NCBI GenBank assembly: GCA_026874595.1
Contig: CM049316.1
Coordinates: forward strand, 33,053,339-33,117,338
From: Sipunculus nudus
Lineage: Eukaryota > Annelida > Sipuncula > Golfingiida > Sipunculidae
Length of the DNA: 64,000 nt
Reading direction: 5' to 3'
The notes beneath the pieces were generated by a model. The model had not been told where the DNA came from. It made no database searches and worked only from the letters and a program-made list of their open reading frames with translations. A program made the position numbers and the translations under genes. This document shows, in pieces, positions 22,016-35,056 of this stretch. Every line of letters begins with the position of its first letter. The first letter of the stretch is position 1.

Positions 22016-24450
22016 AACATTAATTAATCGTATCATGTTATCAATGTATAATTTATTCAGTTATTTTTGTCAAGCGCATTCACGAATGCTTCACTCAATA
22101 AGATTGACGTTTGCACTTTATCTATCACAGTCCATACTCAAAATTCGAGGCGTGGGCGGTGCAAACAGACCACGTAGATTTCATGGGGAAAAGCCGCGGG
22201 AGTGAGTTTGACGTAAGTGGTTTGTGACCCCTGAGAAAGGTCAATACCATGTCATCTAGAGAATTCCACTGCTAAATCTTATTGGACCTGTTTAATCGTC
22301 TGTCACTTGTTAGGACGAGGCGCTGTGGAAACCAGAGCAGCTTCGTGTGGTGAAATATTGAACACTGATACCAAGATAACGGCGTGGTACTCCAGATAAT
22401 CCAGACATAGGGGCCAACGGGATAACATACGCGACCCATGGCACAGCGGTAAATTGCAACTGTAACTAATGTCTTTATATAAGACCTTGGTGGTTTGTAT
22501 CGTTGACTTAACTACATTTATAAGAAAAGTATAAGAAAAGTGGACTTTCTTTGTTATATAAGAGAAGGTTATACCCTATGTGTATTAAGTAGATATATAT
22601 TTACCATTTTTTACAGATGCACTGGTGCAATGGTTTACATGCATGGCATGATGAATGAATATGTTTTTCAAATTTGGCAGTTTCAAAACAAATAATTAAG
22701 TCGGGTTCAATTATGTTAATACTCAAAACTTACTTTCATTAACAGTGACTATTTTGATGATATGCTACTAGAGTGCACACATGCCGCACAAAAAATACAT
22801 AAATATTGGATCTAAAATATTACTGAATCATCAGCTTATTAATATAAGATTTATGAAGCACATAAAATGTAACAACATCCATTCACCCTTTAAATTTAAT
22901 CGACCGTTACTTGCCCCAAGGAGAGCATGGCATCAATATTTAACTTCTTCAACCAATATCAGCGGAAAGCAGTTGTAGAAACCTACGAAAAATTATCCTG
23001 CTTTATTTTGTTTATTTAGGAAAAACTCATTGAAATTCAAATTTAAGTGGAGCGTACAAGTTACTATGCTGTGGCCCTTACGGTCGACGACAATGGCGGC
23101 TTTGGCAAGTTGGATTAGTCACATCGTATAACACCTGGTCACTCCCTGATGAGAGTATACTCAGAATTATACCAACAACACACCTTAAAAAGCGGAATAG
23201 TGTCCTGTGAATAATTAAATGACAATTAACGCAGCCGGATCCTCATCCAGGGATACTTTGATGATCCTGATTTCCTGTACAGGGAAGTTATTCATCTGGT
23301 TGTAGACACCATTATACGCTAATGATATTGTAGCAGGGCTTCCACGGACTCTTAAGTTTCTTATGAAAAGAAATTGTAAATAATAGTTAATTTCCCATAT
23401 ATTCCAGCATATAGACTGTAATATCATATATTTTCCTATATTTTTCACTACGCAATAGTGTTTTCGAAAGAGCTGTCAATATTCATAATTATTGTTATAT
23501 AGATCATTCATTATTGGAAACCTCAGTTCCTTTGTAGAATTGTGTATGCCAGTGTTGCAGTTTACAGGTACTGCCCTCTAAACTATTTGAATAGATCTTT
23601 AGATACTGATTGGAGAACTGATGTTCATCGTAAATAACCAGGAAAAATACGACTGCATGTGCAGTGAAAACTCCTATATTTCCCCCCATATTTCTGGTTA
23701 AAAATTTATATAAACTACCAAGTTTCTGTCTCAGATGTTTTCATAATTACTTACATTTCTTCATAAGCCTGGTGGGATCGCTGGCGTAGTAAACCAAATC
23801 CCATGACCACTCAAAATATGTATAAATCATATCATCATGACGGAGCTGCCATTCTCAAATATTTCTCATGGGTGTAAAAGAAATTTAGTAATCGTTAATT
23901 TTGAAAGCCAAATTTTAGTTCCTTTCTTCCTATTGTTCATTTGACTTAATGCGCCTCCCGCCATATGGAAGAGACACTTATAGGTATTGATGAGTTTATT
24001 TCTTCATTAAAATTCTTTCAAACTAACTTTGAATTTTTCTTTCTTCTGCCTGTGTTTGCGCTAGTTTTCAAACATGGCTGATTCACATAAATCGGCCTTT
24101 GGGCACAATATTATAGTCATATATACGTAATATATTTAAACCTGATATTTATTTTTAACCCTGACCTTATTTCAATGGTCATTAACATCCCACAGCCCGA
24201 TTACTCATTATATAGCTCATTCGTTCCGCGGGGGGGGGGGGGGGGGAGGGGGAGGGTTGTCTAATAATCGCTCGGCGATGGGACTACGTGGTTTTTATGT
24301 AATTATTTGTTATCCTCATATATCCCCAAAGTAAACCTGGATTTTGTTTAAATAGAAAACAAGAAACGAGGGAAAATGGCCCACCGAAAGTTACACAACT
24401 GTTAAGATTGTACTTTAAGTTGAGTAATTGATTACCATATGTATGCATCC
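22016..24450 (+). repeat. Tandem ~2-kb repeat unit, copy 2, with extra segment
   Basis: Diverged duplicate of 20070-21940. Relative to copy 1 it contains an extra segment at about 23074-23509: flanking sequence matches copy 1 on both sides of GCTGTG and ATTATTGG, where copy 1 is continuous. The extra 435 bp have no evident inverted repeats, target-site duplication or frame. It also has G17 at 24230-24246 where copy 1 has none. Ends match copy 1 through the TTACACAACTG and GATTACCATATG blocks near 24395-24440. Confidence 0.9.
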
Positions 24451-25656
24451 AAATACAATGTAGCTGCTAACACAGGAATTTACGTATGTTATAAATTCTG
24501 ATCTTTTGTGTCGGAATTTCGCAAGTATGGATAGCAATGTAAATATCATACGTTCTTTGCCCAGCGTAATGCTTATACCACCTATTAAAAAATCAAAACG
24601 TGCAGAGAAAACGTTGCATTTCAGCTTCTTCAGGACAGTAGCTGGCTAAGAAGGAGAAAGTTGTCCAGAGCCGTGCCCAGCCTGCTCCCTTGGCAACGCT
24701 AACGTGAATAGCTAATGGTTGTTTAAAAAATATTGAGCCTGGTGTTTTAAAAAAACAAAACGAAATGTAATGGAGATGTAATATGCGTTCATCCGCGTGC
24801 TTGTTTGTGTGTGTTTTGTGTTGGTTCACAATATAACTCATGCAATCATGAGCGGGATCTCATGAAACTTTCGGGCCAATGAATAATTGATTAAATTTTG
24901 TTGTGAATCTGGCATATGATCCGGATTCAGGAACACCATAGCGGAATATTCACAAATGTGCAGTCTTTCATGCACGGAGGCTTAGATTCCTTAGAATGCA
25001 GATTTTCTGGTTTTGTAGATGCCATACCTAATCTATCACAAGAGGTGTCAAATCCCTTCCAGAGCAAATTTAGACCGCCCCGTCCTCAGGGCCATACGAG
25101 AACTTGATTGTGCCAGCAGAACAACAGCACCCACGCCCACTCGATAACGGACGAGTGAACACGTCTACCATCAGTATGCAGACAGTTTCGAGCTGACTAG
25201 AACCCTTCTTCCGAGCAAAAGGAGAGTGAATCTTAGTTTTCATCTTCAGCAAGCTGCTAAGAGTGCTGTTATTTGTTTCTCATTAATTTTGATTTTGGAA
25301 TTTAATTACCTATGTTGGCTATCTGTGTATGTATGGAGAAGCATGCGTGCTTGGTGTGCCTGCTATATGCTGTACCAGCGAATGATGGGAATATAACTAT
25401 ATACAAGGGCCGGTAGTCCTTCATCAATATATATTAACCATACCCTAAGTACATCCGTTACCGTATATACACCTTTTGCAACACTGTATAATTCATAATA
25501 TTATATATTATTGTATAAAAATGTGGTGGCAAGGTATTGCATATGTTCGCCGAGACAAGCCCTTTATCACTTATAACTCTGTGACTCTTGTGCATGTGTT
25601 TAGGAGCGTCAGTGGCGCCAACTAATATTTAGGGGTTGGATGGATAACAAAGACAA
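24451..25656. other. Spacer with weak coding-like patches
   Basis: 24916-25107 (+) and 25070-25252 (-) carry frames of about 60 residues in a locally GC-richer patch (25070-25160). Neither has a recognisable product or a splice pair. On the minus strand 24655-24600 reads TTCTTAG|CCAGC then CCTGAAGAAGC, again like a retroelement tail motif. Confidence 0.3.
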
Positions 25657-25672
25657 CCCCCCCCCCCCCCCC
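25657..25672 (+). repeat. C16 homopolymer
   Basis: Sixteen C followed by an ACA-rich simple stretch to about 25686. Confidence 0.98.
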
Positions 25673-27445
25673 ACAAACACACACACTCATATGTATATAG
25701 ATACATATATACATATATACTTAATCACATTAAAATACAATAAAAAGTAATACAATTAAGTATAAGGTTTTAGAAAAAAAAACAATTTTCCAGTATAGGT
25801 TGATTCTAAATCAGGGTTAGTTATAATAGTTCATAATAAACTAATAAATGGAACCAAAGTCTCTAATACAATTTATTTTTTCATTTGCAATATTTCTATA
25901 TAATTAATACGGAGTTGGGTTTTTTCTAGACCACGGTTTATCTGCTTCCGTTCTGATTTGACTCTCCAAATTCGGCAGACATATCGGTGGTGTGCTTTTC
26001 TAGGACAAGTTTGTTTTATTTTGTGGGATTATGCCCTATTAAGCGGAATAATTAATAATTTTAATATTTCCCCAGGTGCCCCTATTTCTATTGTGCTGCA
26101 AGGTCCTCCACGCCTGGGACGCTTTTTCATGGGGCGCCTCGGGGATTTTCACTGGCCTGTTAAGACCGTGGCCCGAGCGCAGGGGCGACCTGTAATCCCC
26201 ACTGAACCCAATTTCATTATATCGCCTGTTAAGGAATTTTACTCTGTCAAAAGGAAGTTAAAATTTTAAATTCAAGCGCGGAACACATGTCCACATGAAT
26301 CTTACAATAGAGAGCACTTTTTGTTCAGTGGACATAAGGAGCTGAGACCGTTTACACGATCGCCGTTTTATAGGTTTGCAGGTATGTTGATTTTTATACA
26401 TTCAGAAGTATCTTTCCATGATAACCATGGTTTTAATAATTCGGCCGAATTATGGGTTGTATGAAAAAGGTTTTTTTTTAAAAGGAAGCCCGGGGGGGGG
26501 GGGTGCACATACTGCTAAGGGTCCTCAATCTCTTGGGGACTTTGTATCCCCAGAATCTACTAATCAGTCGTTCGTTCATACGTGCACGTTTCATGTAAAA
26601 CCATTGTCATGGTCCAGAAACACAGGTTCACCAGGCGAGTGGCAGTACAACTGCATACGAATGGGCGGCTTCTACTCGGGGACAAAGGAATAGCCCCCTA
26701 TAATTATTCCTCTGTGGAATTGTGACTATGGTACTTAAGAAAAAATATATTATGGTGATTCCTTTTACCTCAAAAAATGTGATAGATTACGGATGCAGTT
26801 TTACTCTACCCCTCTACAAAATTTCAGCAAAATCTGTATATTACATTTAGCGTTAATTTGCTGTGAGACAATGCAACGAACCAAGGCTGAAGTGTTTTCT
26901 TTGCTAAATACTTCGTCGAAATAAATCAACCTGCTTTCTTATTATCTGGGAGAGTTGTTAATTTTGCATCAGACCTACTTATTCCATGACAATATACAGT
27001 ACATAAATAAAAAATTTAATACTGGTGGAATATATTTTTTCTTGGCCTATCTTTTTCACATTGGCAGCGATACGTCGCAAGAGACAAGAGACTTCAACGA
27101 CATATGCATGTGTAAATAACGCATGTGTCTGTTAACATGCCTTTAAAATTCGTACACCCTGTATATGCCTCCCGTCTGTTTCCAAAATTTATTTTTGTTT
27201 GATTTCTGGAACAGAATAAATTTTCTTTCTATGTTGATATTTTGGGGAGGGTGTTCCTGGGTAGTTCTAGCAGAAGTAATCTTTATATCATATAAGTGAA
27301 ACACATGACAAAAGTTCCTGCAAAAACCTCAGGATTAAAATATGCGTCGTTTAGTTTCTATTAGCTCATTACAAAAATATGCATCAGATAGAGCCGTGGA
27401 CCTTTCCACGGGTGCAGCTAGTATGAATATTATTCTCTGAATAAT
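25673..27445. other. Spacer with one weak terminal-exon-like stretch
   Basis: 26076-26269 (+) follows AATATTTCCCCAG and stays open 64 codons to TAA (APISIVLQGPPRLGRFFMGR...). Part of it (26125-26190) also looks like a decayed tRNA-derived repeat, so I do not call it. G12 lies at 26492-26503. A 7-bp perfect hairpin (CCGTGGA/TCCACGG) occurs near 27393-27410. The rest is AT-rich. Confidence 0.35.
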
Positions 27446-27461
27446 GGGGGGGGGGGGGGGG
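27446..27461 (+). repeat. G16 homopolymer
   Basis: Sixteen G, followed within about 80 bases by a compensating C-rich stretch (CCTCCACCCCC). Confidence 0.98.
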
Positions 27462-29450
27462 TAATCACATTGACTACCCCCAATGCCAAAAAGTAGAGGG
27501 ATTTATACCTCCACCCCCTATATTGACGCCCCTGAGGAGATACTGGATCTTCAAATATGTTTCATGTGTCCGCTTTAATTAACATGACTTTCATGTATGA
27601 TTGAGCAAATGGGTTAACAGAGCATTTGCAAGCATCTGCGAACGCAAGATCAGCCTTTGTCCTCGGTTGCCATAAATAAACTAGTAACATCCCAGTAGCT
27701 TAATGAAATGACCAATTTAAAATACTCATCAAGTTTTTATCAGTGAACATTGTTATTCTGTCTAACCATCTCTTTAGCTGGAGGAAGAAAAGCCCTCCCA
27801 AGTCTCAACTTGGGAGAGTATTGCCTTTTGATTAATCACTCAGGTAAAACCAAGAAAATTGTCATTATATCAGATAAATAGGACGCCCCCGGGTGCGGTT
27901 TAGTGGATCATCTTCCTATCAAAGGAGGATTCCACGAGCAATAAGCCAGAGACCTTGAGATAAAACGACCACAGGAAGCTCGTACTGTATGTATTATTCA
28001 CATCGTTCAGACCGGAGAAGGAAAAATGGGGGAATGAATCACTCACAGGTGGCGCTCTCTTATCCAATGTTTAAAACTAAAAAATGCATTTAAAATGCAT
28101 AGCGTAGGCGTCAGATGTCTTCTGCTGGAGGCATGAGTGTCTTTTTGTGCAAACTTTTGCTTCGATTATACAGTAACATATTAATTTAATCATATTTTGC
28201 ATATTCAATCCTTCCAAATGTCTGCTTTCTTGTCAGGGTAACAATATTTAGATACAAAATCCATTGTAGAAATGAAAATAATTAAATTATTATTACCTAC
28301 GATTTGATATGATTCAAATTAACATTTGATTAATGTTGACATCGAGAATCCAGGGTTTTGTTGATAGATGCTCTCGCGGCACCGGAAACGGCGGGTGAAT
28401 AGAATTGTTACAAGGATATTCATTAGAGAATTTCTACAAAGAATTTATCTTCTGCGCGATAGGCTCATACATTGTTAACTGTAATGTTAGATTGCCTTTC
28501 AAATGCGGTCTCATGAGACAGTCTTTTGAAAATCAAGTGATTTCAATTCTGAAACCACCACGTACTAATTCACCCTGGGACTTCTGTAGTGAAAACAAAC
28601 TTGGAAATGTCAGTATTGCTGTGTTCAGCACTTAATTTGTAAAACTGAAAATCAGGGGCCGCTTATCTTTCTGGATTCGGGAGAATCTAGAATTCAATGG
28701 TACGGACCGGATAACTCCAGGGACTGCGGCATCGGTCTTTGTCGGGAAGTAACACATTAACCGCTAACACATATGAGTAGATCTGTTGTCCGAGAACGGG
28801 TGCTGGAGCTATCATTTACAGGTTTTGTGTTAAACCTCAAGAGACAAACAAGACTTAAGTGGCAAAGGTGGCAGATTTATGACTGTTGCCATGGTAACCA
28901 GAGACTGCATGACTGCACAGTAGGTTCCACTGAAACGTCTTAACTGCGCGGCAAGACACAGCGACCTGGCTTTAACTGAGGTTTAACAAGCATGCCACAG
29001 TGAATAGAACAATATACATCTCCGGTTTGATATGTTTCCATCACGTTACGTCCCAGCCATGCTTGCGTATTTTTCGTTTGTTCCGCGAACACGGACTTTC
29101 TAATGTACGAGACATCGCGGCGTAATTTCAGAGATGTAGTTCACAAGGAAAATTAGACTTTTAAAAATCAGGTCAAGTGATTGATCTTTCAGTGTAATCT
29201 TCTTTTTTTGACCAATTTATATAAAAAAATTAATTAAAATATTGACTTTTCATGCATTAATTTTTAAGAATGTAGTTTTAAATTGTATTAAATAGTATGG
29301 ATAATGGGCCAGTTTTGACCTTGGATCATTACTCTCCTAACAAATAAGAATGCTGCTGATTGGTGAATCTTAATTTCAGCCTGATCTACTAGTCTCTATC
29401 CCTTGGTAATTCAAAGGTTTTAGTATTTCTTCGAATTTGACATTTAATCT
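27462..29450. other. AT-rich spacer, nothing firmly recognised
   Basis: Contains a perfect 9-bp stem hairpin CTCCCAAGT-ctca-ACTTGGGAG at 27795-27816 and a weak tRNA-like stretch near 27895-27950. No exon support. Confidence 0.45.
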
Positions 29451-29903
29451 TTATAAACGTAACTGTTTATTGAGAGAACTTGTCTTGTCAGAGTAAAATG
29501 TACAGTTTTTGTTTATCGACATACCCATTTGTACATATTCGGGGAAATACCTGCTCCTCTGAAACTTTCCCGATTTCGGCTTGTCACCGGAATGTTTTAA
29601 TAAATTACTCTTTGTTATTACTGGGTCTGTTGTTATTGTCAGGAAGAGGGTTAATATGAAAGAGAATGTCAATATATAACCATTAAGTGAGCCCCAGACG
29701 GATGTATTAAGCTTGTACACTCTGTATGTTAGAATTAGGACGGAATGAAGTAAAAACAATTGAGCCCAATCGGCTGAGTATGAAACCTTTAATACTCTTA
29801 AAGCTCTTACAATTATATAACACAATGTGTAATATTCGCGGCTAGGGTACATAATATGTCCAAGGTTAAAGAAAATGTGTGATTTATATTTACAAGGTTT
29901 CAT
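29451..29903 (-). CDS. Longest open frame in the window (150 codons), unrecognised
   Basis: ATG at 29903 to a stop at 29451. The sequence is not low-complexity. Two hydrophobic stretches, residues about 47-60 (AQLFLLHSVLILTY) and 74-92 (NGYILTFSFILTLFLTITT), could be membrane segments. They are followed by a basic polar tail with GDKPKSGKFQRSRYF. No family recognised, no splice site needed, and no TATA/AATAAA context established. At this base composition one such frame in 128 kb of strand is unusual but not impossible by chance. Confidence 0.2.
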   Translation of the reverse strand: MKPCKYKSHIFFNLGHIMYPSREYYTLCYIIVRALRVLKVSYSADWAQLFLLHSVLILTYRVYKLNTSVWGSLNGYILTFSFILTLFLTITTDPVITKSNLLKHSGDKPKSGKFQRSRYFPEYVQMGMSINKNCTFYSDKTSSLNKQLRL

Positions 29904-31282
29904 AAATATCCATTTTTAAGTTCCTTAAGAATCACTGAGGTTTAATAAATAACACCTCACCACACATTTGCTATCGTACTCAAATGCCAGATAAGCAAAC
30001 CCGATCGATGTTCTGTCAACTGTCGCCTATTCCATAATTTAAAAAAGTGCTTGCTTATATTCCTAAAAAATAGTGTAAGTTTTAAAATCGCCTGATGGTG
30101 TTCCTCATTTATAGTTTACCCTTATTTTCCAGGCGGCTAAAGAAAAAAAAACAGGTAACAATTCATTTGCCAATTGTGGAACTTTCACTTTTAAACATAT
30201 AACTCGTACCTTTCGAGTAGACATTAAAATGTTGTCAAAATTCACTTTTCTTCCTACTGGCTTACATAAACTATCTACAATATATCATGCTATACATTTA
30301 ATATAGAAAGAGAGAGCTACATGAAAGCGATTTTCCAGAGTTGTCTCGTTTGATCTCGTGTTGGCTGCAAAGTCATACAAAACAGTCTTCCCACAGGAAA
30401 TCATGATATGTTGTTTATAACTGCTTTGGGTTTTTATCCGAACTCTAAGGACAAATAACCTGGACCAAATAAAGTAGAATTCAGGTCAATTTTCTTTTTC
30501 TATGAGGACATTAGTCATTTAACAACAGTAATTTAGAATGGTATCATCTGAAAATCTGGGGGTTATATATCACATAAGGAAAGCTAAAACGGAAATAGGA
30601 AGGTCGATGAACATAGCTCTGTAAGAGGAAGCATCGCATGTCAACAGCTTCACAAGGAGGCTTCACATGAAGCTTAAACAGCCAAACAGTGTCTTGTTAT
30701 CCCAAACTGTTGGTTCTGCAGCCGTCAAACAGTAGCAGATACCAAGTGACAAATGACCAACAGATAGGGAAGCCTCTTTTATCTGGCTGAGCCATTCCTA
30801 GCAGCACTCGACTGGCTACTTACAGATGCTCTGACACGTTGATACGACGTTTATCCCGGAAATAAACACTACGCACGCTACCGTAGCCAGGAGTGCAAAT
30901 CAAGAAGCTACCAGAATGTCTGGAAACACTCACTATGTCAAATTTGCGGCGTGAAAGCATCTCTCATCTCTATATTACCGCAGATGCACGGTGCATCACA
31001 AAATTGACCCCCGTCTACCTGTTTAATGTACAGCTAACGTATTCTTGGAGGAAATACATACATCAGCTATAGCCCTTTCTCTGTCTGAATGATACCACCC
31101 AATAAATATTGTGCTATAATGCCATTGTATATAATATTTGTTGCCTGACGTGTTAAAACAGGTTATTTCTTCTGTATAGTTAAGCAGACAACAGAACGGA
31201 AACTTAACATAAAAACATAATTCTTCAGGATTGCAATTAAAAATAAATATAAATGAATATAAATGAATATATATTCATTTAT
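29904..31282. other. Spacer, nothing recognised
   Basis: 30600-31000 is less AT-rich than the rest but shows no frame or repeat match. At 30131 a strong acceptor is followed 22 bases later by ACAG|GTAACA; too short to assess. Confidence 0.4.
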
Positions 31283-31408
31283 ATATATTGTGGCCCTATT
31301 GGACAGGTCAGTTAAAACCAATATGACTGCTTTAAGTTCACTTAAGAGAGTTCTTAATAGACAGGTGGTCTTATCAGACAGATGGTCTTTCATCCAGGCT
31401 CGACTGTA
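31283..31408 (+). mobile_element. Truncated copy of the CAGTG-ended small element
   Basis: Shares GACAGGTCAGTTAAAACCAAT and GACAGATGGTCTTTCA with 52060-52237 in the same orientation and ends CTCGACTGTA. The left inverted repeat is missing or unrecognisable. The similar peptides that appear on the minus strand of both copies (LSDKTTCLLRTLLSELKA and LSYKITCFIRPDMNELKA) are by-products of this nucleotide similarity. Confidence 0.75.
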
Positions 31409-33417
31409 ATCTTAATGATGAATAGTTTTAATATAAACATATATTCATAAATACGAGGAAGTTTTGCCAGTACAAAATCTCTTTGCCGCGCATTATTTTT
31501 GTAAAGTAAACGCTGTTTCCCTGATATTATATAAAGGATTATTTGATTTAAACACAGACAGGACATTTACAGACTCGAATGACTCTTATTTTAATAAAAC
31601 AGTTTTCATCTGAATCCTTATAATTCTCAAAACACCTACTGGGAAATGAAAAAAATCATTCATAATAGTCGAAGGAAGAGGAGGTTAAAGTCATATGTTA
31701 CTATACCAGTAGTCCTAGCAGATTTATGCATAAATGTTTCAACACTGCCTCAAACCTACCATATTCCATGCCAACTCCAGAAGATCCACAGGGCCTAATT
31801 AAGGAGTCTGTGGAGGTGTTATGACAGTTCATGCACAATGGTCATGTAAGACCAAAGCCACGAAGGACGAATCTATTTTGTCTTGGATTATACCGCCCGG
31901 GAGACTAAACATAAGGTCTTGGTATAGAAAGGTTTTCTGACAGACGTTGGGCCAAACCCAATGGGTTGTATATTTTGGGAAAATCAAAGCCAGAATTCCA
32001 GGCCTGTTCAATTGTCTAACATATTCCAGAGCGCCTTATGGCCCTAGATGGCGTGTTTGTATTATAAATTACATCATCAGAGGCTATCATTGACAGAATA
32101 CAGAATTAACCTCCCAATCCGGGACGTCAAGACGTGCTTAGGCTGTAAATGTTTATGATTCAATCACAATCACTGTGTAACCAGTACAAGACATTGTTAA
32201 ACATTAATTTCTAAAGTATTATTAAATGCACATAAAATATAACTTCCACAATTTTTTAATGATGTTAATAGTACATGTTATCCGTAAATATACCATCTTT
32301 GCTATCAAAACACACATCGAATGACTGTTATAAACCTACACAACCTTATATCCCTTGCCAGTAATCAATTCCTGGCGGGTCTATTATACCTGTGCCCAGT
32401 TCACAATATTATTGCTTTTCCGTCACCGTGTTTACAAATAATTGACAAACTCCATTGTGTCACTACTCACGGGAGGAAAGGTCCAAATCAAAATTATACA
32501 TTCCTGGCTCGTCGGTCTGACGTATTTCAGAGAAACGGGTAGATTTAAATATTATACACAAAACAAAGATGATATATCCCTACCACAAAACAGGCACTGG
32601 CCCAGAGCCATGAAGGGACCGAAAGCATTAAATAATAGATAATAAGCATGGAACATAGTAAAACAAAAAATTATAAAAAATAAGACATGGTTTCTACAAT
32701 ACAATTATTGAAGGCTAGGTGGTCGATAGGGCAAATTGAAAGAAAACAGCCCTTCTCTGTTTTTATTTTATGAATCCTTGCTCGAACTTGACTGCTCCTT
32801 GCGGCACAGGTTTCCATTTATATTCCATTAATTGCAAGCAAGCTTCCTTATCGAATAAGAAAGAGAAACACAACGATAACTTAATTCCATATTTCTTAAT
32901 TTGTCAAAGAGGGGCCCATAAGGGCAGCTTGCCTGTATGATTAATGTGGTACTAGGCACAAGTCCCGTAATCCGTTATTTGAAATAACGCTGCATTTCTC
33001 ATATTGCTATCGGTTACTAAGAACTGAAGACTTTGATGTCAGAGTGTTGAAGGTATTAAGCAATTCACTGGACGTACATATCCTTCTCTTTCAATCTGGT
33101 TCGTACAACTTGCTGCTGTTCTAGTTGCATGCACATTTAAAAGAATCTTTTAAAGAGAGTACGTGTTTACATCAAAACAAGAAGTTACAGCGTTCAAGCG
33201 TTATAAGATAAAACCTATTTTTAACACAAAGGTGATGATAAGCGGACAGTTTTAAAGGGCTTCATATACAAGTCACATAGCAGGTATATAACAGAAAATT
33301 AGAGAAGTTGCTCTTGCAGTCGCAGTCGCTGTCGTTGGTCAGCAACTATTTGTTAAAACAGCTGGTTAATAGGTCAACAAGCTATTAGGAAACTATGGCA
33401 GTTATTTTCTTGTTTAG
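31409..33417. other. AT-rich spacer, nothing recognised
   Basis: Only short chance frames (60-76 codons) and no repeat pairs noticed. Confidence 0.5.
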
Positions 33418-33625
33418 CGTGATGGAGTAATGATAAGGGCCCTGGACTCGTGACCGTAACGTCGCCTTTCGCGCTTAACCTTCTAGGGTGGCCTCTCTCC
33501 ACCCAGGCATGAATGGGTACTGGTCATGGGCGACAGGTAAATGTAGAACTAATAACCAGCTAGCACCTACCATGGCTGCTTAGGTTGTATGCTCCCCAGG
33601 GGGCTGGGGAAGGCTACAAGAACGG
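33418..33625 (+). repeat. tRNA-derived SINE with CCACCCAGG core
   Basis: The head runs GATGGAGTAATGATAAGGGC then CCTGGACTCGTGACCGTAA, a typical tRNA A-box region with anticodon-arm remnant; the B box (about 33464-33475) is degraded. It is followed by a core with CCACCCAGG (33499-33507) and AATGGGTAC (33512-33520), then GCTCCCCAGGGGGCTGGGG (about 33592-33610). That order, tRNA head then CCACCCAGG...AATGGGTAC then CTCCCCAGG...GCTG, matches from memory a SINE core common in mollusc genomes. It is one reason for suggesting a mollusc. Confidence 0.75.
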
Positions 33626-35056
33626 ACACACCGGAGAGACCGGGAAGGTTAAGTGTAATGATTGACGAGTCTGACATTGTTGATGGTATCAGGCTATACA
33701 CCCGCACTATTTTTCCTTTTTGTTGTACGAAGTTCAGGTGTTTTGTGTCCGAAAGTTCTACCGCCGATCGTTGTCGAATAGTTTGAAAGTGATCAAACAG
33801 TTTTCAGCCTCGTTCGGTGTTTGCATGGCAATCCAAGGTTCACCGATTCTTCGAAATTTCCTGCTTTAGTTCAATACCTTACACCCACGACCTTGCATTT
33901 GACAACCTTTCCAAGGACAGTCGCACAACACATATCATACATGTGAATCCTACAACGAATCTTTCAAATCGCAGGTATTAAGTGACAGGGCCTCAAAAGA
34001 GTCTACAGAGAGCGGATGCTATTTTTCTAATCAACGTTCCAGCCAAACCAGTAATGCAATGATCTGAACCCCGACTACTCGCAGAAAACAGGCGTCACTT
34101 TTAGATAAAGTTACGGTCACTTTTATTATTCGAATGTCGCACGAACACCACAGGACCGCAGAAAGGAGTCCCCCTTGCAACTCCATCCGTGAACACTAGC
34201 GATCACCAGTTGCTTGTCGGAGGATCTTTTTACGATTGTTCGTGACTTACCAGGGCGTTCTTTAGTCGACACCTGCCGTATTCCCATGGATGACTGGGCC
34301 TTGAAATTTGTACCAAGTCGTGTCTTCGGGGGTCTGTGTACTATAGTTACATATAAATATATGAGTTGCATAAATAGTCTTGTAATGAAACGGGGACAGC
34401 AGGTGGGCAATCATAAATTAATTAGAACGACAGAGTAATTTTATAACACCTAATCATTTTCTTTACAAACTTGGTCAATTTTTCTATGTAGCGGTAAAGT
34501 CCAAAGTTTTCAAGATAAAACTGGTCCTGTTTAATTCAAATGTCAAGTGAGAAACCCATGCACGTAGTGTATTCTCTGTAGAGTGATAATCAAATATTTT
34601 TTTCCCTACTTCATGGCTATAGTGTAACTTCTGTGAATAGTTCATAACATTGTTTTGGGTTTACAGTGGTTTCAATTTTAATGTAATAGAATTATAATAT
34701 ACATTAATGCACATTTAAACTACAACTTTCTTAAACGACATCTGTTACTGTGTTGGCCATCTTGCAAATGCGGCTGATTCAGAAATTTATTATGAAATTA
34801 ACATTTACATTAGTACACGTTATGAATTTTCTATGTTAAATAATTCTTAAATATAGTTATCAATGGTGGACAAAATCGGCAGTATAAAGGTACATTAACA
34901 AAATAACCATCTATAGGAGAGACACAATATCTCAGTATCAAATACCTTAATGGTACAGCTGCTTTTGTAATAGAATTAGTCAAATACATGGTATGTTGAA
35001 AGGGAAAGAAAGTGACCTTACGTTGAGGATGAGAATTTATCCCTTATTGATTTCAG
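33626..35056. other. Spacer with one weak minus-strand exon-like stretch
   Basis: 34251-34333 on the minus strand ends at a good donor (CCTG|GTAAGTCAC). Its frame is open (PPKTRLGTNFKAQSSMG...), but the acceptor side is poor and an equally good plus-strand frame overlaps it. Otherwise AT-rich. Confidence 0.35.

Noticed and set aside
16249-23207. Shared 15-mer CGGAATAGTGTCCTG at 16249 and 23193
   Set aside because: Flanks do not align, and a few such matches are expected by chance in 64 kb.
24418-24653. Minus-strand 78-codon open stretch after TTCTCCTTCTTAG
   Set aside because: Part overlaps the 2-kb repeat and begins at a CCTGAAGAAG motif common at retroelement tails; no homology recognised.
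26076-26269. Plus-strand 64-codon terminal-exon-like stretch after AATATTTCCCCAG
   Set aside because: The central part resembles a decayed tRNA-derived repeat and no poly(A) signal is near; evidence too mixed.
27895-27950. tRNA-like stretch GGTGCGGTTTAGTGGATC
   Set aside because: No B box at the right distance and no cloverleaf.
30132-30153. 22-nt possible microexon between strong splice sites
   Set aside because: Too short to test by reading; A-rich interior could be chance.
34251-34333. Minus-strand exon-like stretch with good GTAAGT donor
   Set aside because: Poor acceptor, and an overlapping plus-strand frame is equally open.
34126-34438. Paired opposite-strand frames of 94 and 74 codons
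   Set aside because: Mutual shadows in a GC-richer patch; at most one could be real and neither is recognised.
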